Source of the DNA: Caldicellulosiruptor naganoensis
Lineage (GTDB): Bacteria > Bacillota > Thermoanaerobacteria > Caldicellulosiruptorales > Caldicellulosiruptoraceae
Direction of reading: 5' to 3'
NCBI RefSeq assembly: GCF_026914285.1
Contig: NZ_CP113864.1
Span: 2,015,001 to 2,079,000 of the forward strand
DNA length: 64,000 nucleotides
Shown: piece by piece, positions 1 through 9,563 of the stretch
Layout: each line of letters begins with the position of its first letter
How positions within the stretch are numbered: position 1 is the stretch's first letter
Made by a program: the position numbers and the translations under genes
The notes under the pieces: model-generated
What the model was told of the DNA's origin: nothing
Database searches by the model: none
The model's input: only the letters and a program-made list of their open reading frames with translations

Positions 1-145
1 ATTGTTTTATACCTTCTTTAACAGAGTCAATTGGTTGTCCATTCGTCCTGATGTACGTCTTAAAAAGTACATTCACATCTTTGTCAATCGCAACAACATT
101 TGTGGACACAGAACCAACATCAACCCCTATGTAAATACTCTTCAT
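1..145 (-). CDS. Acyl-CoA dehydratase activase, BadF/BadG/HgdC family (5' part only)
   Basis: Only the first 48 residues lie in the window; the rest runs off the left edge. The protein begins MKSIYIGVDVGSVSTN, the phosphate-1 loop of the ASKHA ATPase fold as found in the activators of 2-hydroxyacyl-CoA and benzoyl-CoA dehydratases. In that family a homodimer holds one [4Fe-4S] cluster and uses ATP to inject an electron into its partner enzyme; the cluster cysteines would lie outside this window. The start codon overlaps the stop of the preceding gene (ATGA), so the two are probably translationally coupled. The family call rests on the N-terminal motif and on the two dehydratase-like genes upstream. 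Confidence 0.75.
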   Translation of the reverse strand, partial: MKSIYIGVDVGSVSTNVVAIDKDVNVLFKTYIRTNGQPIDSVKEGIKQ

Positions 146-1293
146 ACCACTACAACCCTTTCTTCATCAGCATGTTGTTGAAACTCATTTACAAAAACCT
201 CTTTTGTCCTTCCTTTCTTTCTATTTCTCAAAAGGTCAACAAAGGCTTCTATTCTTGTTAGCATATTTGCTTTTCCTGTTTGCTCATCAATTGGCAAAGA
301 TAAAATTGGAATATCAACTTCTTTTGAAATCTTAGGAATTAAACTTTGTGTCACAAGCTCTGGCAAACATGCAAAGGGCATAAGGTGTATTATTCCATCA
401 AACCCTCTTTCCTTAAAGTCTATAATGTGTCCAACTGTTTCAACTGCATGCCCACCTATTAGAATCTTTATATATCTTTGTCCTTTTTTAATTATCTCTT
501 TAAATCTCTTCGGTCGAAGTGCCCATGGGACCAAATTGTCGTTTATCCACTCAAAAAGATATAAGCTTCTTTCAACCTCAACACCAAGATTGCCTAAAAT
601 CTCTTCTATGCCAAAATTAATTGAACTTTCCATAACAACGTAAATCTCACCAACAATTCCAACTCTAATTTTGTCTTTCTCATCAACCTCTTTTGTTGGA
701 ATGCTAAGAAGCATTTTTTTACACTCTTCATATACCTTATAAAGCTCTTTTCGTGTCTTTATCTTGTCAAACTTTTCTTGGATCTCATTCCACACTTGAG
801 TTGTCTGACCTTTATTGATTTCATAAGGTCTTATCTTTTGAACCATTTTTTCAAGCTCATCTAACTTCTGGACAAACCTGTATAATGTATACATTCTGTT
901 TATTACTTTAGGCCATGGAACACCATTTCGGATTTTTTGGACATTTCTCCAAAATGCTTTCCAGTTATCCTGTGGTGCGTCGAATATTATAAGCTCAACA
1001 TCGTCATAACCAAGCGACTTTAAAATGTTCCTGTGAGTATCGCCATAAAAACCTGCCCTGCAAGGCCCGTGCCCACCAGAGGTCACAAGCACCTTTGCAC
1101 CCTTTTCAATAGCTTCCAAATATGTGCCCATGACCATCTTCAAAGGAATGCAAGCAAACTCGGGTGAGTATTTTACACCTAAGTCCATCGTCCTCTGAGT
1201 TGGTTTTGGGGGCATTATAACCTCATGCTCTAAAAACTCAAAAAGTTTTTTATATACAATCGTCGAACCCATATACGGAAACGAAACCTTCAT
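142..1293 (-). CDS. 2-hydroxyacyl-CoA dehydratase/activase-associated protein (HgdB-like)
   Basis: This 383-residue protein belongs to the group annotated as acyl-CoA dehydratase activase-related or CoA-substrate-specific activase proteins. Recognisable parts are the N-terminal MKVSFPYMGST, a SGGHGPCRAGFYGD segment near residue 75, and a second half beginning around IRVGIVGEIYVV that ends in a region close to its upstream neighbour (an LTRIEAFVDLL segment). Cys residues at SPEFACIPLK and HGPCRAG could bind an Fe-S cluster, as in the HgdB fold. I start at ATG 1293, eight bases from a GGAGGT ribosome-binding site; an upstream TTG is too close to that site. It lies between its paralogous neighbour and the activase, so the three probably act together. 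The substrate is unknown. Confidence 0.7.
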   Translation of the reverse strand: MKVSFPYMGSTIVYKKLFEFLEHEVIMPPKPTQRTMDLGVKYSPEFACIPLKMVMGTYLEAIEKGAKVLVTSGGHGPCRAGFYGDTHRNILKSLGYDDVELIIFDAPQDNWKAFWRNVQKIRNGVPWPKVINRMYTLYRFVQKLDELEKMVQKIRPYEINKGQTTQVWNEIQEKFDKIKTRKELYKVYEECKKMLLSIPTKEVDEKDKIRVGIVGEIYVVMESSINFGIEEILGNLGVEVERSLYLFEWINDNLVPWALRPKRFKEIIKKGQRYIKILIGGHAVETVGHIIDFKERGFDGIIHLMPFACLPELVTQSLIPKISKEVDIPILSLPIDEQTGKANMLTRIEAFVDLLRNRKKGRTKEVFVNEFQQHADEERVVVV

Positions 1294-1310
1294 CTTCAAT
1301 TACCTCCGCA

Positions 1311-2312
1311 CTAAATTCCATGCGAAACCCTTGCCCATTTCTTTCTCTTTAGCATATCCACAAATGCTTCTAATCTTGTTATCATATGCCCTTCGCCTGT
1401 GTGCTCATCCACCCTCAAAGTGGTAAAAGGCTTTCCCGCTATATCGCTTTCATACTGTAAAAATCTTCCAACAATAGCATCAGGACCACATCCGAACGCT
1501 GTTACATGAATCAGGCCATCAACTTCTGGGTCTTTGAGATAGAAAAGACCTGCGCCAAGTACCCTGTTTGAAAATGTCCAGAATAGCCTTTTTCTGTAGT
1601 GTCTGAGGTTTTCATATGCAATATCTGTCGGCACCATTTCAAAGGTTTTTATATTCACATTCATTGCTTCCAGTTTTTTTATTACATCCATGCTGATAAA
1701 TGAGTCATAGACATCATACACATATCCTAAAACAGCTATAGTCACTTCTCCATCCTTTTTGACCCTTTTCAAATCCTCTTCCCATCTTTGAGTTCTGTAG
1801 CTTTCAAGGGCCTTGTCACAAGTAAGTCCACTGTGGAGCAAACTTTTAAACCTTAGAAATACTTCTTCAGCTTTCTTCAAAGCAAGCCTCAGTTCTCTGT
1901 GTGAAAATCCAAAGATTTCTGTCAGTATACCATATATTTTAGGTGAACTAATATCCTCGTTGTTTTTTTCATGTATTATAGGGGAAATTATCCTGCCACT
2001 GCTTCCCTCAACAGTGCCCTCAATTATATCAGGAAGCCCCATGAATTTTGGGCAAAAGTACTCTGGTTTTTTTATTCGTGCAAATCTTGGAACAAATACA
2101 TAATCTGCCTTTTCAAGTCCTTCTATTACATGTCCAGTAAAAATCTTAATTGGCGCGCAAATATCCGAAACAGCAGCTTTTGACCCTTTGTCAAGTATAT
2201 CCTTGTTTGTTATTCCTGTATCTACAACTTCAAAACCAAGTTCTCTAAATAATGTGTCCCAAAGAGGAAAATAGTAATAGTATAAAAGTGCGTGCGGAAT
2301 TGCTATCTTCAT
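1311..2312 (-). CDS. Acyl-CoA dehydratase activase-related protein (DUF2229-like)
   Basis: A 333-residue protein beginning MKIAIPHALLYYYYFPLWDT. It shares the layout of the downstream gene: an N-terminal Rossmann-like half with conserved Cys (AVSDICAPIKIFTGH; KPEYFCPKFMG) and a C-terminal half ending in HMITRLEAFVDMLKRKK, matching the LTRIEAFVDLL tail of its neighbour. Such paired proteins usually accompany a BadF-type activase, which is present here. The gene starts at ATG after AAGGAG and is first in the operon, behind a good promoter at 2353-2381. A free-standing complex with an unidentified electron-transfer or dehydratase role is the safest description. Confidence 0.65.
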   Translation of the reverse strand: MKIAIPHALLYYYYFPLWDTLFRELGFEVVDTGITNKDILDKGSKAAVSDICAPIKIFTGHVIEGLEKADYVFVPRFARIKKPEYFCPKFMGLPDIIEGTVEGSSGRIISPIIHEKNNEDISSPKIYGILTEIFGFSHRELRLALKKAEEVFLRFKSLLHSGLTCDKALESYRTQRWEEDLKRVKKDGEVTIAVLGYVYDVYDSFISMDVIKKLEAMNVNIKTFEMVPTDIAYENLRHYRKRLFWTFSNRVLGAGLFYLKDPEVDGLIHVTAFGCGPDAIVGRFLQYESDIAGKPFTTLRVDEHTGEGHMITRLEAFVDMLKRKKWARVSHGI

Positions 2313-2352
2313 CCGATGAATCTCCTTCTTAGTCTTTTAAATGTCCTATCTT

Positions 2353-2381
2353 ATTATAACACAATCCCAAAAGGGTGTCTA
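2353..2381 (-). promoter_or_regulatory. SigA-type promoter of the activase operon
   Basis: On the minus strand TAGACA (2376-2381) and TATAAT (2353-2358) are separated by exactly 17 bases. The -10 box lies about 40 bases upstream of the 2312 start codon and just beyond the lysS terminator, so the activase operon is transcribed on its own. Confidence 0.7.
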
Positions 2382-2382
2382 A

Positions 2383-2422
2383 AAAAAGGGCAGTTTTTGT
2401 AAAAAAACAACTGCCCCTTTCT
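2383..2422 (-). terminator. Rho-independent terminator after lysS
   Basis: On the minus strand a GGGGCAGTTGT/ACAAAAACTGCCC stem-loop is followed by a run of seven T. It starts directly after the lysS stop codon. Confidence 0.75.
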
Positions 2423-2425
2423 TGT

Positions 2426-3919
<1,494 letters not shown>

Positions 3920-3936
3920 TCACCAACTCCGTCTTT

Positions 3937-4425
3937 TTATTTTGATATCTCGAGTATCTTATATCTAAACTTTCCAGCAGGAACAGTAACTTCCACAACT
4001 TCTCCAACTTTTTTGCCCATTAACGCTTTGCCCACAGGTGACTCATCAGAAATCTTAAACTCAAATGGATTTGCCTCTTTTGAGCCAACAATGGAATACT
4101 CAACAATTTCACCTGTATCTACATTTTGAATCTTTACATTTGTACCAATTCCTACAAAGTCAGTTGAAACTTCATCTTTGTCAATTATCTTTGCATTGTT
4201 TATAAGTTTTTCTAAGTAAGCAATCCTCTCTTCCAAAGCTGCCTGTTCTGCTTTTGCTTCATCATACTCAGAGTTTTCGGAAAGGTCACCAAATGAACGT
4301 GCAACCTTTATCTTCTCAGCAACCTCTCTTCTTTTAACAGTCTTTAGATTTTCAAGCTCTTTTAAGTACTTTTCATAAGCCTCACGCGAAAGTTGAAATT
4401 TTGCTGTATCCATTTCTCTTGCCAT
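3937..4425 (-). CDS. greA: Transcription elongation factor GreA
   Basis: A 162-residue GreA that stimulates RNA cleavage by stalled RNA polymerase. The N-terminal coiled coil carries the acidic tip in [17 protein letters not shown], followed by the C-terminal FKBP-like domain ([18 protein letters not shown]). The start is placed at ATG 4425 because a GGGGAGG ribosome-binding site lies just upstream of it; a longer reading from ATG 4446 would translate through that site and exceed the usual length of about 158 residues. Downstream is lysS, with no terminator between them. Confidence 0.95.
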   Translation of the reverse strand: MAREMDTAKFQLSREAYEKYLKELENLKTVKRREVAEKIKVARSFGDLSENSEYDEAKAEQAALEERIAYLEKLINNAKIIDKDEVSTDFVGIGTNVKIQNVDTGEIVEYSIVGSKEANPFEFKISDESPVGKALMGKKVGEVVEVTVPAGKFRYKILEISK

Positions 4426-4574
4426 TTTTTCCTCCCCTTTTTTCATAAAGAAATTGAAATCTCACTTTTAAGATTAATTTTAGTTTGTTGATATATAATT
4501 TATGCTTGAACATTTTAACTTTTGACAATTATAAATCAAAGGACTTTTTATGTCAAGAAAGAAAAGTTGAGATT

Positions 4575-5432
4575 TCACTTTTCATCCTCTGGCTCTATAT
4601 GAATCGTTATATAAGAGTTTGGCAGAGCCTTTCTAATTTCCTCCTCAATCATATTACAAAGATTGTGGGCATCAATCAAAGGTGTTGAGTTCTCCATTCG
4701 TATATGAACATCAATCTCTCTTCTGTCACCGCTCTTTCTTGTCCTGAGCTTGTGATAGCTTGTCACTTGAGAGTATTTCTTGATAATATCCTCTATTACT
4801 TTTATCTCTTCTTGAGGAAGGCTCTTGTCAACAAGGTCACACAAAGCTTTTTTTGTAAGGTCTATAGAAGCCTTTATTATCATCAATGCAACAGCTATAG
4901 CTATCAGTGGGTCTAAAATGTATATATGTGTAAATTTAATCACAACAAGTCCTAAAAACACACCAAATGAAGTAAATACATCTGTATAAAGATGCATTGC
5001 GTCAGCCTCTAACGCAATAGAGTCTGTCTTTTTTGCAACCTTAAATAGCTTCGAAGATATAAAAAGATTTACAACAGCCGAAATTAGCATCACAGCAAGC
5101 CCTGCTTCAATATTTTCAATTTTTCCTTTGGTTATTATCTTTTTTATTGCTTCATATATTATCATTACGGCTACTAAAAATATCAAAATAGCCTCAAACG
5201 CACCAGAGACATTTTCAAATTTGCCGTGCCCAAAAGGATGGTCGCTATCTGCAGGTTTCCTCGCCTGCTTTATTGAAAAATATGCTATGATGCTTGCCAA
5301 AAGGTCAATTCCTGAATGAATAGCCTCTGATATAACTGAAACCGAACCCATAATTACGCCGGCCACAAGTTTAAACAAAATCAGTGCAGTGTTTGAAAAA
5401 ACTGATAAAAGTGCAGCCTTTTGCTTATCCAT
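4575..5432 (-). CDS. Cation diffusion facilitator (CzcD-like metal exporter)
   Basis: A 285-residue CDF-family inner-membrane antiporter that exports divalent metals in exchange for protons. An N-terminal membrane domain with about six helices carries the intramembrane metal motifs HSGID (residues 39-43) and HLYTD near residue 147. The cytoplasmic C-terminal domain (from about residue 205) contains VHIRMEN and HNLCNMIEEEI, typical of the dimerising metal-sensing fold. The conserved DHPFGHGKFE loop is present. The leader upstream holds a probable Ni/Co riboswitch, so the likely exported ions are Ni2+ and Co2+, although family members also move Zn2+, Fe2+ and Mn2+. Confidence 0.92.
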   Translation of the reverse strand: MDKQKAALLSVFSNTALILFKLVAGVIMGSVSVISEAIHSGIDLLASIIAYFSIKQARKPADSDHPFGHGKFENVSGAFEAILIFLVAVMIIYEAIKKIITKGKIENIEAGLAVMLISAVVNLFISSKLFKVAKKTDSIALEADAMHLYTDVFTSFGVFLGLVVIKFTHIYILDPLIAIAVALMIIKASIDLTKKALCDLVDKSLPQEEIKVIEDIIKKYSQVTSYHKLRTRKSGDRREIDVHIRMENSTPLIDAHNLCNMIEEEIRKALPNSYITIHIEPEDEK

Positions 5433-5492
5433 ATAATACCCTTCAAACCCCTTTCTATGCAGGCTTCTATGAAAGAATTTCTTAAAATAATA

Positions 5493-5612
5493 TAAAAAAT
5501 CCTGCGAAGACTCATGTTTTTATAAAAACATGGGTCCCGCAGGATTTTGCCTCCTGCTGCCTGATTTTGCTCAGGCCCGAAAAGAGCAAACTTCTTGCTC
5601 TTTTCTGACCAC
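5493..5612 (-). promoter_or_regulatory. Probable NiCo (czcD-type) riboswitch with overlapping terminator
   Basis: On the minus strand the leader folds into a four-way junction. P1 is GGTC (5607-5610) with GACC (about 5534-5537). P2 is the hairpin at 5580-5604, P3 at 5559-5576 and P4 at 5539-5557. The linkers read AG, CGG, A and GGG, which match the junction linkers I recall for the NiCo riboswitch class (the czcD motif). The 3' half of P4 plus P1 can instead pair with downstream bases to form a long terminator stem (5493-5547, TCCTGCG with CGCAGGA) ending in six T. The two folds exclude each other, which suggests that metal binding prevents termination (an ON switch). The next gene is a CDF metal exporter. 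Confidence 0.75.
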
Positions 5613-5630
5613 CTTTTACTTTATTCACTT

Positions 5631-6508
5631 TTACTTGAGCTTTATTTTAACATCAAAAAGGTTTTTTGTAAATATACTTTTTGCATCTGAGAAGCTATTA
5701 ATAGAAGTAAAAAGCAGCTTTTCGTTCAAGATTCCTATTATAGCAGGTGGAAGATTACAAAAAGGCATTATATCATACTCAACAATGTCTTTTAAAGGAA
5801 GAAAATCAACCTTGATGTCTCCTGGTGAAATAGAACTTTTTGTAAACATCCCATCTTCAACAATCCCTTTTTCTGGATAGCAGATTACTCCTTTACCTCT
5901 GTAAGATTTGTATTCTATATTTTCAAATACAAAAACAATATCCATTTGGTTTAAAATCTCCTCATAGTCAAAAACCCTGATTGATACAGTTCCAAACTCG
6001 CCTAAAAGCTCATCAGCAATCCTTGTGAAATGTGAAGATGCAGAAAAGACGTTTAAAACTTCTACCTGCTCAGCTATTTCATACAAAAGTCCTGATTTTT
6101 TGCTCTTTCTATTCCAATAATCCCTATCCTTTTTTCTTTTAGAGTTATTCCATACTTTTTGAAAATATTTTTTAGTACATAATATGCAAGATAACAGTTA
6201 ATGTGAATATTTTCAGTAAAAGGGTTATTCAGAAATATTGCATTATTTGACCTTTGATGAAGGATATAATTGTACATCTTTAAAGATCTTTTGCCCATGT
6301 GCTCTTTGTTTTGAAAAACAAAAAACTCAAGTTTTGTCTCAATGCCATTTAAATATCTTATATACTCTTCATACTTTGGTAAAGCTCTCTTGACAACAAC
6401 ATTTCTCAATCTCCTTGGCAGGTACTTAGAGCACCCTTTTAAAAATATCTTCTCATTGTGATGTAATAAAAACGTAACTGTATAAATCTCAATCAGCCCA
6501 AACTTTAA
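5631..6508 (-). pseudogene. Conserved hypothetical with Rossmann-like motif, start lost and frameshifted
   Basis: Two reading frames (6074-6409 and 5631-6086) are halves of one gene. The first ends just after RIGIIGIERAK; inserting one base in the A-run near 6098 joins it as ERAKKSGLLYEIAEQVEVL into the second, giving a nucleotide-binding-like GxxGxxxA segment followed by a continuous domain. The coding frame also continues upstream of the first usable start (TTG 6407-6409) through an open protein-like stretch (FGLIEIYTVTFLLHHNEK) back to about 6508, where no ATG, GTG or TTG exists. Two independent lesions suggest a true pseudogene. The last bases carry the promoter of the metal-exporter leader. 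No function can be assigned. Confidence 0.6.
5644..5672 (-). promoter_or_regulatory. Promoter for the riboswitch-controlled CDF gene
   Basis: Minus-strand TTTACA (5667-5672) and TAAAAT (5644-5649) are separated by 17 bases. Transcription would start near 5636, just ahead of the riboswitch. The promoter lies inside the 3' end of the neighbouring decayed gene. Confidence 0.55.
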
Positions 6509-6523
6509 ATCTTAATCTACTAA

Positions 6524-7432
6524 TTAGAATATTTCTACCCTTGGCTTAAAATCAATTTCTTTTATAAGATCTTCTACCTCCTGCTGGCTCATCTCTTCCA
6601 GCCGTTTACCAGTAAGAGCCACCAATATTGCCTCAACAACATTCGTACCAAATGACCTGCCATCAAACTCCGGTGTTGTTGTAACAAGCATTTTGAGTTT
6701 TCTTGCTTTGAGGTCCTCAACATCCTCTTTTGTAATAGTATTAGTGATTATTATCTTGCCTTCTAAACTATCTGGCATGTACTTTTGAATGTATTTATAA
6801 TCACCTGCTATAATATCTGCAATTTCATAGTATTTCCAATATTTCTGTAATTTTTTGGGATTTTGCTCTTTTTTATCGTCATTAGGATATAGCATACTGA
6901 ACGGAAGTTTAATAATAAACGGAACAAGCAAGGCAGCCAAATAGTAAAAGGTCTTTAAGCTTTTGATCATAAAAGGAATTCCAAGTGCAAACAGTGCATC
7001 ACCAAGCAAGAGTTTGCAACCTGCCTCATAAAGCCCTTCTGCAAGTTTGTATCTGTCAAGCGCACATACAACAAGAGCAGTTTTCCCTTTGAAGTCTATG
7101 ATATTGTTTTCTTGAAGGTATTTTATTACCCATTTTTCAAATGTATTTTTAACACCTGTACCATCGACAAGTGGTGTCTTTTTTGCAGCATTTTTTATAG
7201 GAATAGCCTCTCTGATTACGTAGTTTTTCCCCCCGCCATAAAGTACAATGTCAATTCCGCCCATGCCAAATGCGTCTACTTTTCCATCAAGACTTTTTAT
7301 AATCTCAATTGCTTTTTTTATATCTCCATCTGTCCCAATTCTCTCTATTTCAAATTCCACCCCTTTGATATTTGCAAAAACTTTGTGATTCCTTTTACTT
7401 GAACCAATACTGACACTTACTACCCTTTTCAT
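6524..7432 (-). CDS. Conserved hypothetical, quinate-dehydrogenase-like annotation family
   Basis: A 302-residue protein starting MKRVVSVSIGSSKRNHKV. I recall similar proteins in thermophilic Clostridia carrying the label quinate 5-dehydrogenase, but nothing here proves that activity. Visible features are an IERIGTDGDIKKAIEII segment, a glycine-rich DAFGMGGIDIVLYGGGK segment near residue 55, a hydrophobic stretch around residues 155-185, and a conserved-looking C-terminal part (TTTPEFDGRSFGTNVVEAI). It directly follows an XRE-type regulator gene on the same strand, 20 bases away, so the two form a probable operon. The gene after it is the decayed hypothetical. Confidence 0.5.
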   Translation of the reverse strand: MKRVVSVSIGSSKRNHKVFANIKGVEFEIERIGTDGDIKKAIEIIKSLDGKVDAFGMGGIDIVLYGGGKNYVIREAIPIKNAAKKTPLVDGTGVKNTFEKWVIKYLQENNIIDFKGKTALVVCALDRYKLAEGLYEAGCKLLLGDALFALGIPFMIKSLKTFYYLAALLVPFIIKLPFSMLYPNDDKKEQNPKKLQKYWKYYEIADIIAGDYKYIQKYMPDSLEGKIIITNTITKEDVEDLKARKLKMLVTTTPEFDGRSFGTNVVEAILVALTGKRLEEMSQQEVEDLIKEIDFKPRVEIF

Positions 7433-7452
7433 AAAAAATCATCGCCTCTTTT

Positions 7453-7977
7453 CTACTGTGTAATTGTATCCAAAATCTTTTTAAGAGTCTCTATATCTAT
7501 TTCAACATCATACTTTAGAGGAGATTTCCCAAGGGGAATTGTTATGACCTCACAATCCAAAAATGCTTTAAACCAATTGAGCCTGAAATCTGAACCCATT
7601 GCAATCACAATATCAAAACTTCTGAAGTTGTTTATATACTCTCCCATAATATTTAGAAGCTGTGCTGCAGAAAGCGAATTTATGAAATTATTTCTCTCTT
7701 CTTCTGTCATCAATAGATAGTAGTTTATTCCATAACTTTGCAAAACTTCTTCAACCTCTTGTTTGTTCTTTATAGGAAAGCCTATTGCTGCTATATTTTT
7801 GCCTTTTCTAACCTCACCCAGACCTTCAAGCTTTGAAATAAATGACCTGTCAACTTTCAGCTTTTCAGCAACCTCTATTTGTGAAAGCCCCTTTTGACGC
7901 AAATCAAGAATTCTTTTAACCTCATCAATTATCTTCTGAAGGCTTATAACTTTATCACCTATCCTGTAAAAATCCAT
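7453..7977 (-). CDS. XRE-type helix-turn-helix transcriptional regulator
   Basis: About 174 residues from ATG 7977 (MDFYRIGDK); an in-frame ATG at 8001 and a longer reading from 8028 are possible, and no start has a strong ribosome-binding site. The N-terminal helix-turn-helix is clear: GLSQIEVAEKLKVDRSFISK, about residues 31-50. The C-terminal 120 residues carry an AIGFPIKNKQEVEEVL segment and an IVIAMGSDFR segment, suggesting a ligand-binding or enzyme-like domain rather than a plain DNA binder. Because it is followed at 20 bases by the conserved hypothetical gene, it may sense a product of that protein. Confidence 0.65.
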   Translation of the reverse strand: MDFYRIGDKVISLQKIIDEVKRILDLRQKGLSQIEVAEKLKVDRSFISKLEGLGEVRKGKNIAAIGFPIKNKQEVEEVLQSYGINYYLLMTEEERNNFINSLSAAQLLNIMGEYINNFRSFDIVIAMGSDFRLNWFKAFLDCEVITIPLGKSPLKYDVEIDIETLKKILDTITQ

Positions 7978-8076
7978 CTTTTCATCCCACTTTACCAACA
8001 TGGTCTTGTTGATTTTATAATACCACAAAAACCCTCTTTATGTTAACATTTTTGTGCACACAACTCTTAAAAATTT

Positions 8077-8703
8077 TTAGCTCAAAAGCTCTTCAATACT
8101 ATCTTCTGAAACTTCTGAAAAGTCAACATAAAACTGACCAACTGCATAGAAAGGCTCTCTGCTGATAAGATAAAAAATGTCATCACACTCTTTTTCAAGT
8201 TCTTTTAGGGTTGACGGAGCAATCACTGGAGTTGCAATATAAATCTGTTTAGGATTTAATTTTGAAAGAAATCTTATGCACGCCTTTGTGGTTGCACCTG
8301 TTGCTATCCCATCATCAACTATTATTGCTATTTTATTTTCTAAACTCTCATACTCCAGCTTTCCTCTGTACTTGATAAGCTGTTGTTTGAGGCTGTTCAA
8401 AACCTTTTCCTTCTGGTGTTCTATATACTCCTCTTTCACTGAAAAATATTCTACATACTCACTGTTTAAAACAATATCTCCGTTTATATCAACCGCTGCA
8501 ATAGCAAACTCAGCATTAAAAGGCGCTCCAATCTTCTTTGCCAAGACAATATCTAAAGGTAGTTTAAGGTCATCTGCAATCGCTTTTGCAACAACTATTC
8601 CACCTCTTGGAACTGCAAAAAGAGTTACATCTTGTCTTTCCTTGAATGATTTTAATTTTTCTGCCAATTTCCTTCCTGCGTCAACTCTATCTTTAAAGTA
8701 CAT
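8077..8703 (-). CDS. Phosphoribosyltransferase
   Basis: A 208-residue type I phosphoribosyltransferase. The PRPP-binding loop is IVDDGIATGATT (about residues 129-140), with the acidic pair typical of the fold. The N-terminal part has FAVPRGGIVVAKAIAD and LAKKIGAP, matching free-standing PRTases of the predicted-phosphoribosyltransferase group in archaea and Firmicutes. The start at ATG 8703 follows AAAGGAGTG with about nine bases spacing; an upstream in-frame GTG overlaps that site and is less likely. The substrate base cannot be told from sequence. It is transcribed apart from the cyclase gene, whose terminator lies between them. Confidence 0.8.
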   Translation of the reverse strand: MYFKDRVDAGRKLAEKLKSFKERQDVTLFAVPRGGIVVAKAIADDLKLPLDIVLAKKIGAPFNAEFAIAAVDINGDIVLNSEYVEYFSVKEEYIEHQKEKVLNSLKQQLIKYRGKLEYESLENKIAIIVDDGIATGATTKACIRFLSKLNPKQIYIATPVIAPSTLKELEKECDDIFYLISREPFYAVGQFYVDFSEVSEDSIEELLS

Positions 8704-8747
8704 TTTTAAATTCACTCCTTTTCCTCGACAAACCATTTACAGTAATA

Positions 8748-8792
8748 AAAAAGACACCTTAATATTTATTTAACCAAACTGGTGCCTTTTTA
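8748..8792 (-). terminator. Terminator after the cyclase gene
   Basis: On the minus strand AAAAAGGCACC pairs with GGTGTCTTTTTT across a loop of about 20 bases, followed by T. It lies between the cyclase stop codon and the phosphoribosyltransferase start. Confidence 0.6.
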
Positions 8793-8815
8793 AATGGTAT
8801 AATATGGTACAATAT

Positions 8816-9442
8816 CTATCTTTCTATTAAAACTACCCTTGCAGGGGCACCATCACAACCTTTTACTCTCAAGGGCAAAGCTATAAACTCATATTCACCT
8901 TCTGAAACATTAAGCAAACTTAAGCCTTCAATGATTATTATTCCACTTGAAAGAAGGCTTTTGTGAACAGAATAATCTTCCGAACCAAACTCTTCTATTG
9001 AGAGGTAATCAATGCCTACAACTTTTACTCCCTTTTCTATGAGATACTCTGCTGCATCAAGCGAAAGGCTCGTATATTTTTCGTAAAATTTGCTTGAATT
9101 TAAATACTGTGAGTTTTTTGTCTTGAAAAATATAGCTTTTTCTCTTTCTATATGCTTTTTCTCAAGAAAGCTCCTTGTTATCCTATCCTCTTTTGGCACC
9201 TCAAAAACCTTTACCTTACCCATCAGGTGTTCAAGAGGAATTTTGTCAACTGTCAGCCCACCTTTTATAAAATGTGCAGGTGCGTCTACATGTGTTGCTG
9301 TATGTGAAGACAAAGAGAGTTTGCTCACTGTTGCAATATCACCTTTTGTGATGTCAAAAACTCTTTTTACTTCAACTTTTGGATCACCTGGAAATGAAAT
9401 GGTCTCATTGGAGATGTCAAGGCTTACATCGATTATCTTCAT
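8816..9442 (-). CDS. Cyclase / kynurenine-formamidase-like metal hydrolase
   Basis: A 208-residue member of the cyclase family (PF04199), metal-dependent amidases and cyclases that include arylformamidase KynB. The metal-binding motif HTATHVDAPAHF is intact near residue 50, and the fold-defining start IIDVSLDIS with SFPGDPK is present. The C-terminal EGLSLLNVSEGEYEFIALPLRVKGCDGAPARVV is also family-typical. ATG 9442 is chosen over a TTG three codons upstream because the AGGAG site is ten bases from the ATG and only two from the TTG. No tryptophan-degradation neighbours are present, so the natural substrate is unknown. Confidence 0.85.
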   Translation of the reverse strand: MKIIDVSLDISNETISFPGDPKVEVKRVFDITKGDIATVSKLSLSSHTATHVDAPAHFIKGGLTVDKIPLEHLMGKVKVFEVPKEDRITRSFLEKKHIEREKAIFFKTKNSQYLNSSKFYEKYTSLSLDAAEYLIEKGVKVVGIDYLSIEEFGSEDYSVHKSLLSSGIIIIEGLSLLNVSEGEYEFIALPLRVKGCDGAPARVVLIER

Positions 9443-9503
9443 ATTATTCAAATCTCCTTTCTTTTAATTTTTTGTAAAGTAACGAAAATAGCTATAAAAA
9501 CAA

Positions 9504-9541
9504 AAGGGAGCACTGAAAAGTGCCAATCAATGCTCCCTTTA
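9504..9541 (-). terminator. Terminator after proS
   Basis: AAAGGGAGCA pairs with TGCTCCCTTT, with an additional inner stem; on the minus strand the stem is followed by TTTTGTTTTTA. It lies just beyond the proS stop codon. Confidence 0.75.
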
Positions 9542-9563
9542 CTGTCTTAACATTTGTATTCAC

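Noticed and set aside
8796-8815. Near-repeat ATGGTATAAT / ATGGTACAAT beyond the cyclase gene
   Set aside because: Only two short imperfect copies in AT-rich DNA; not enough to call an operator or repeat family.
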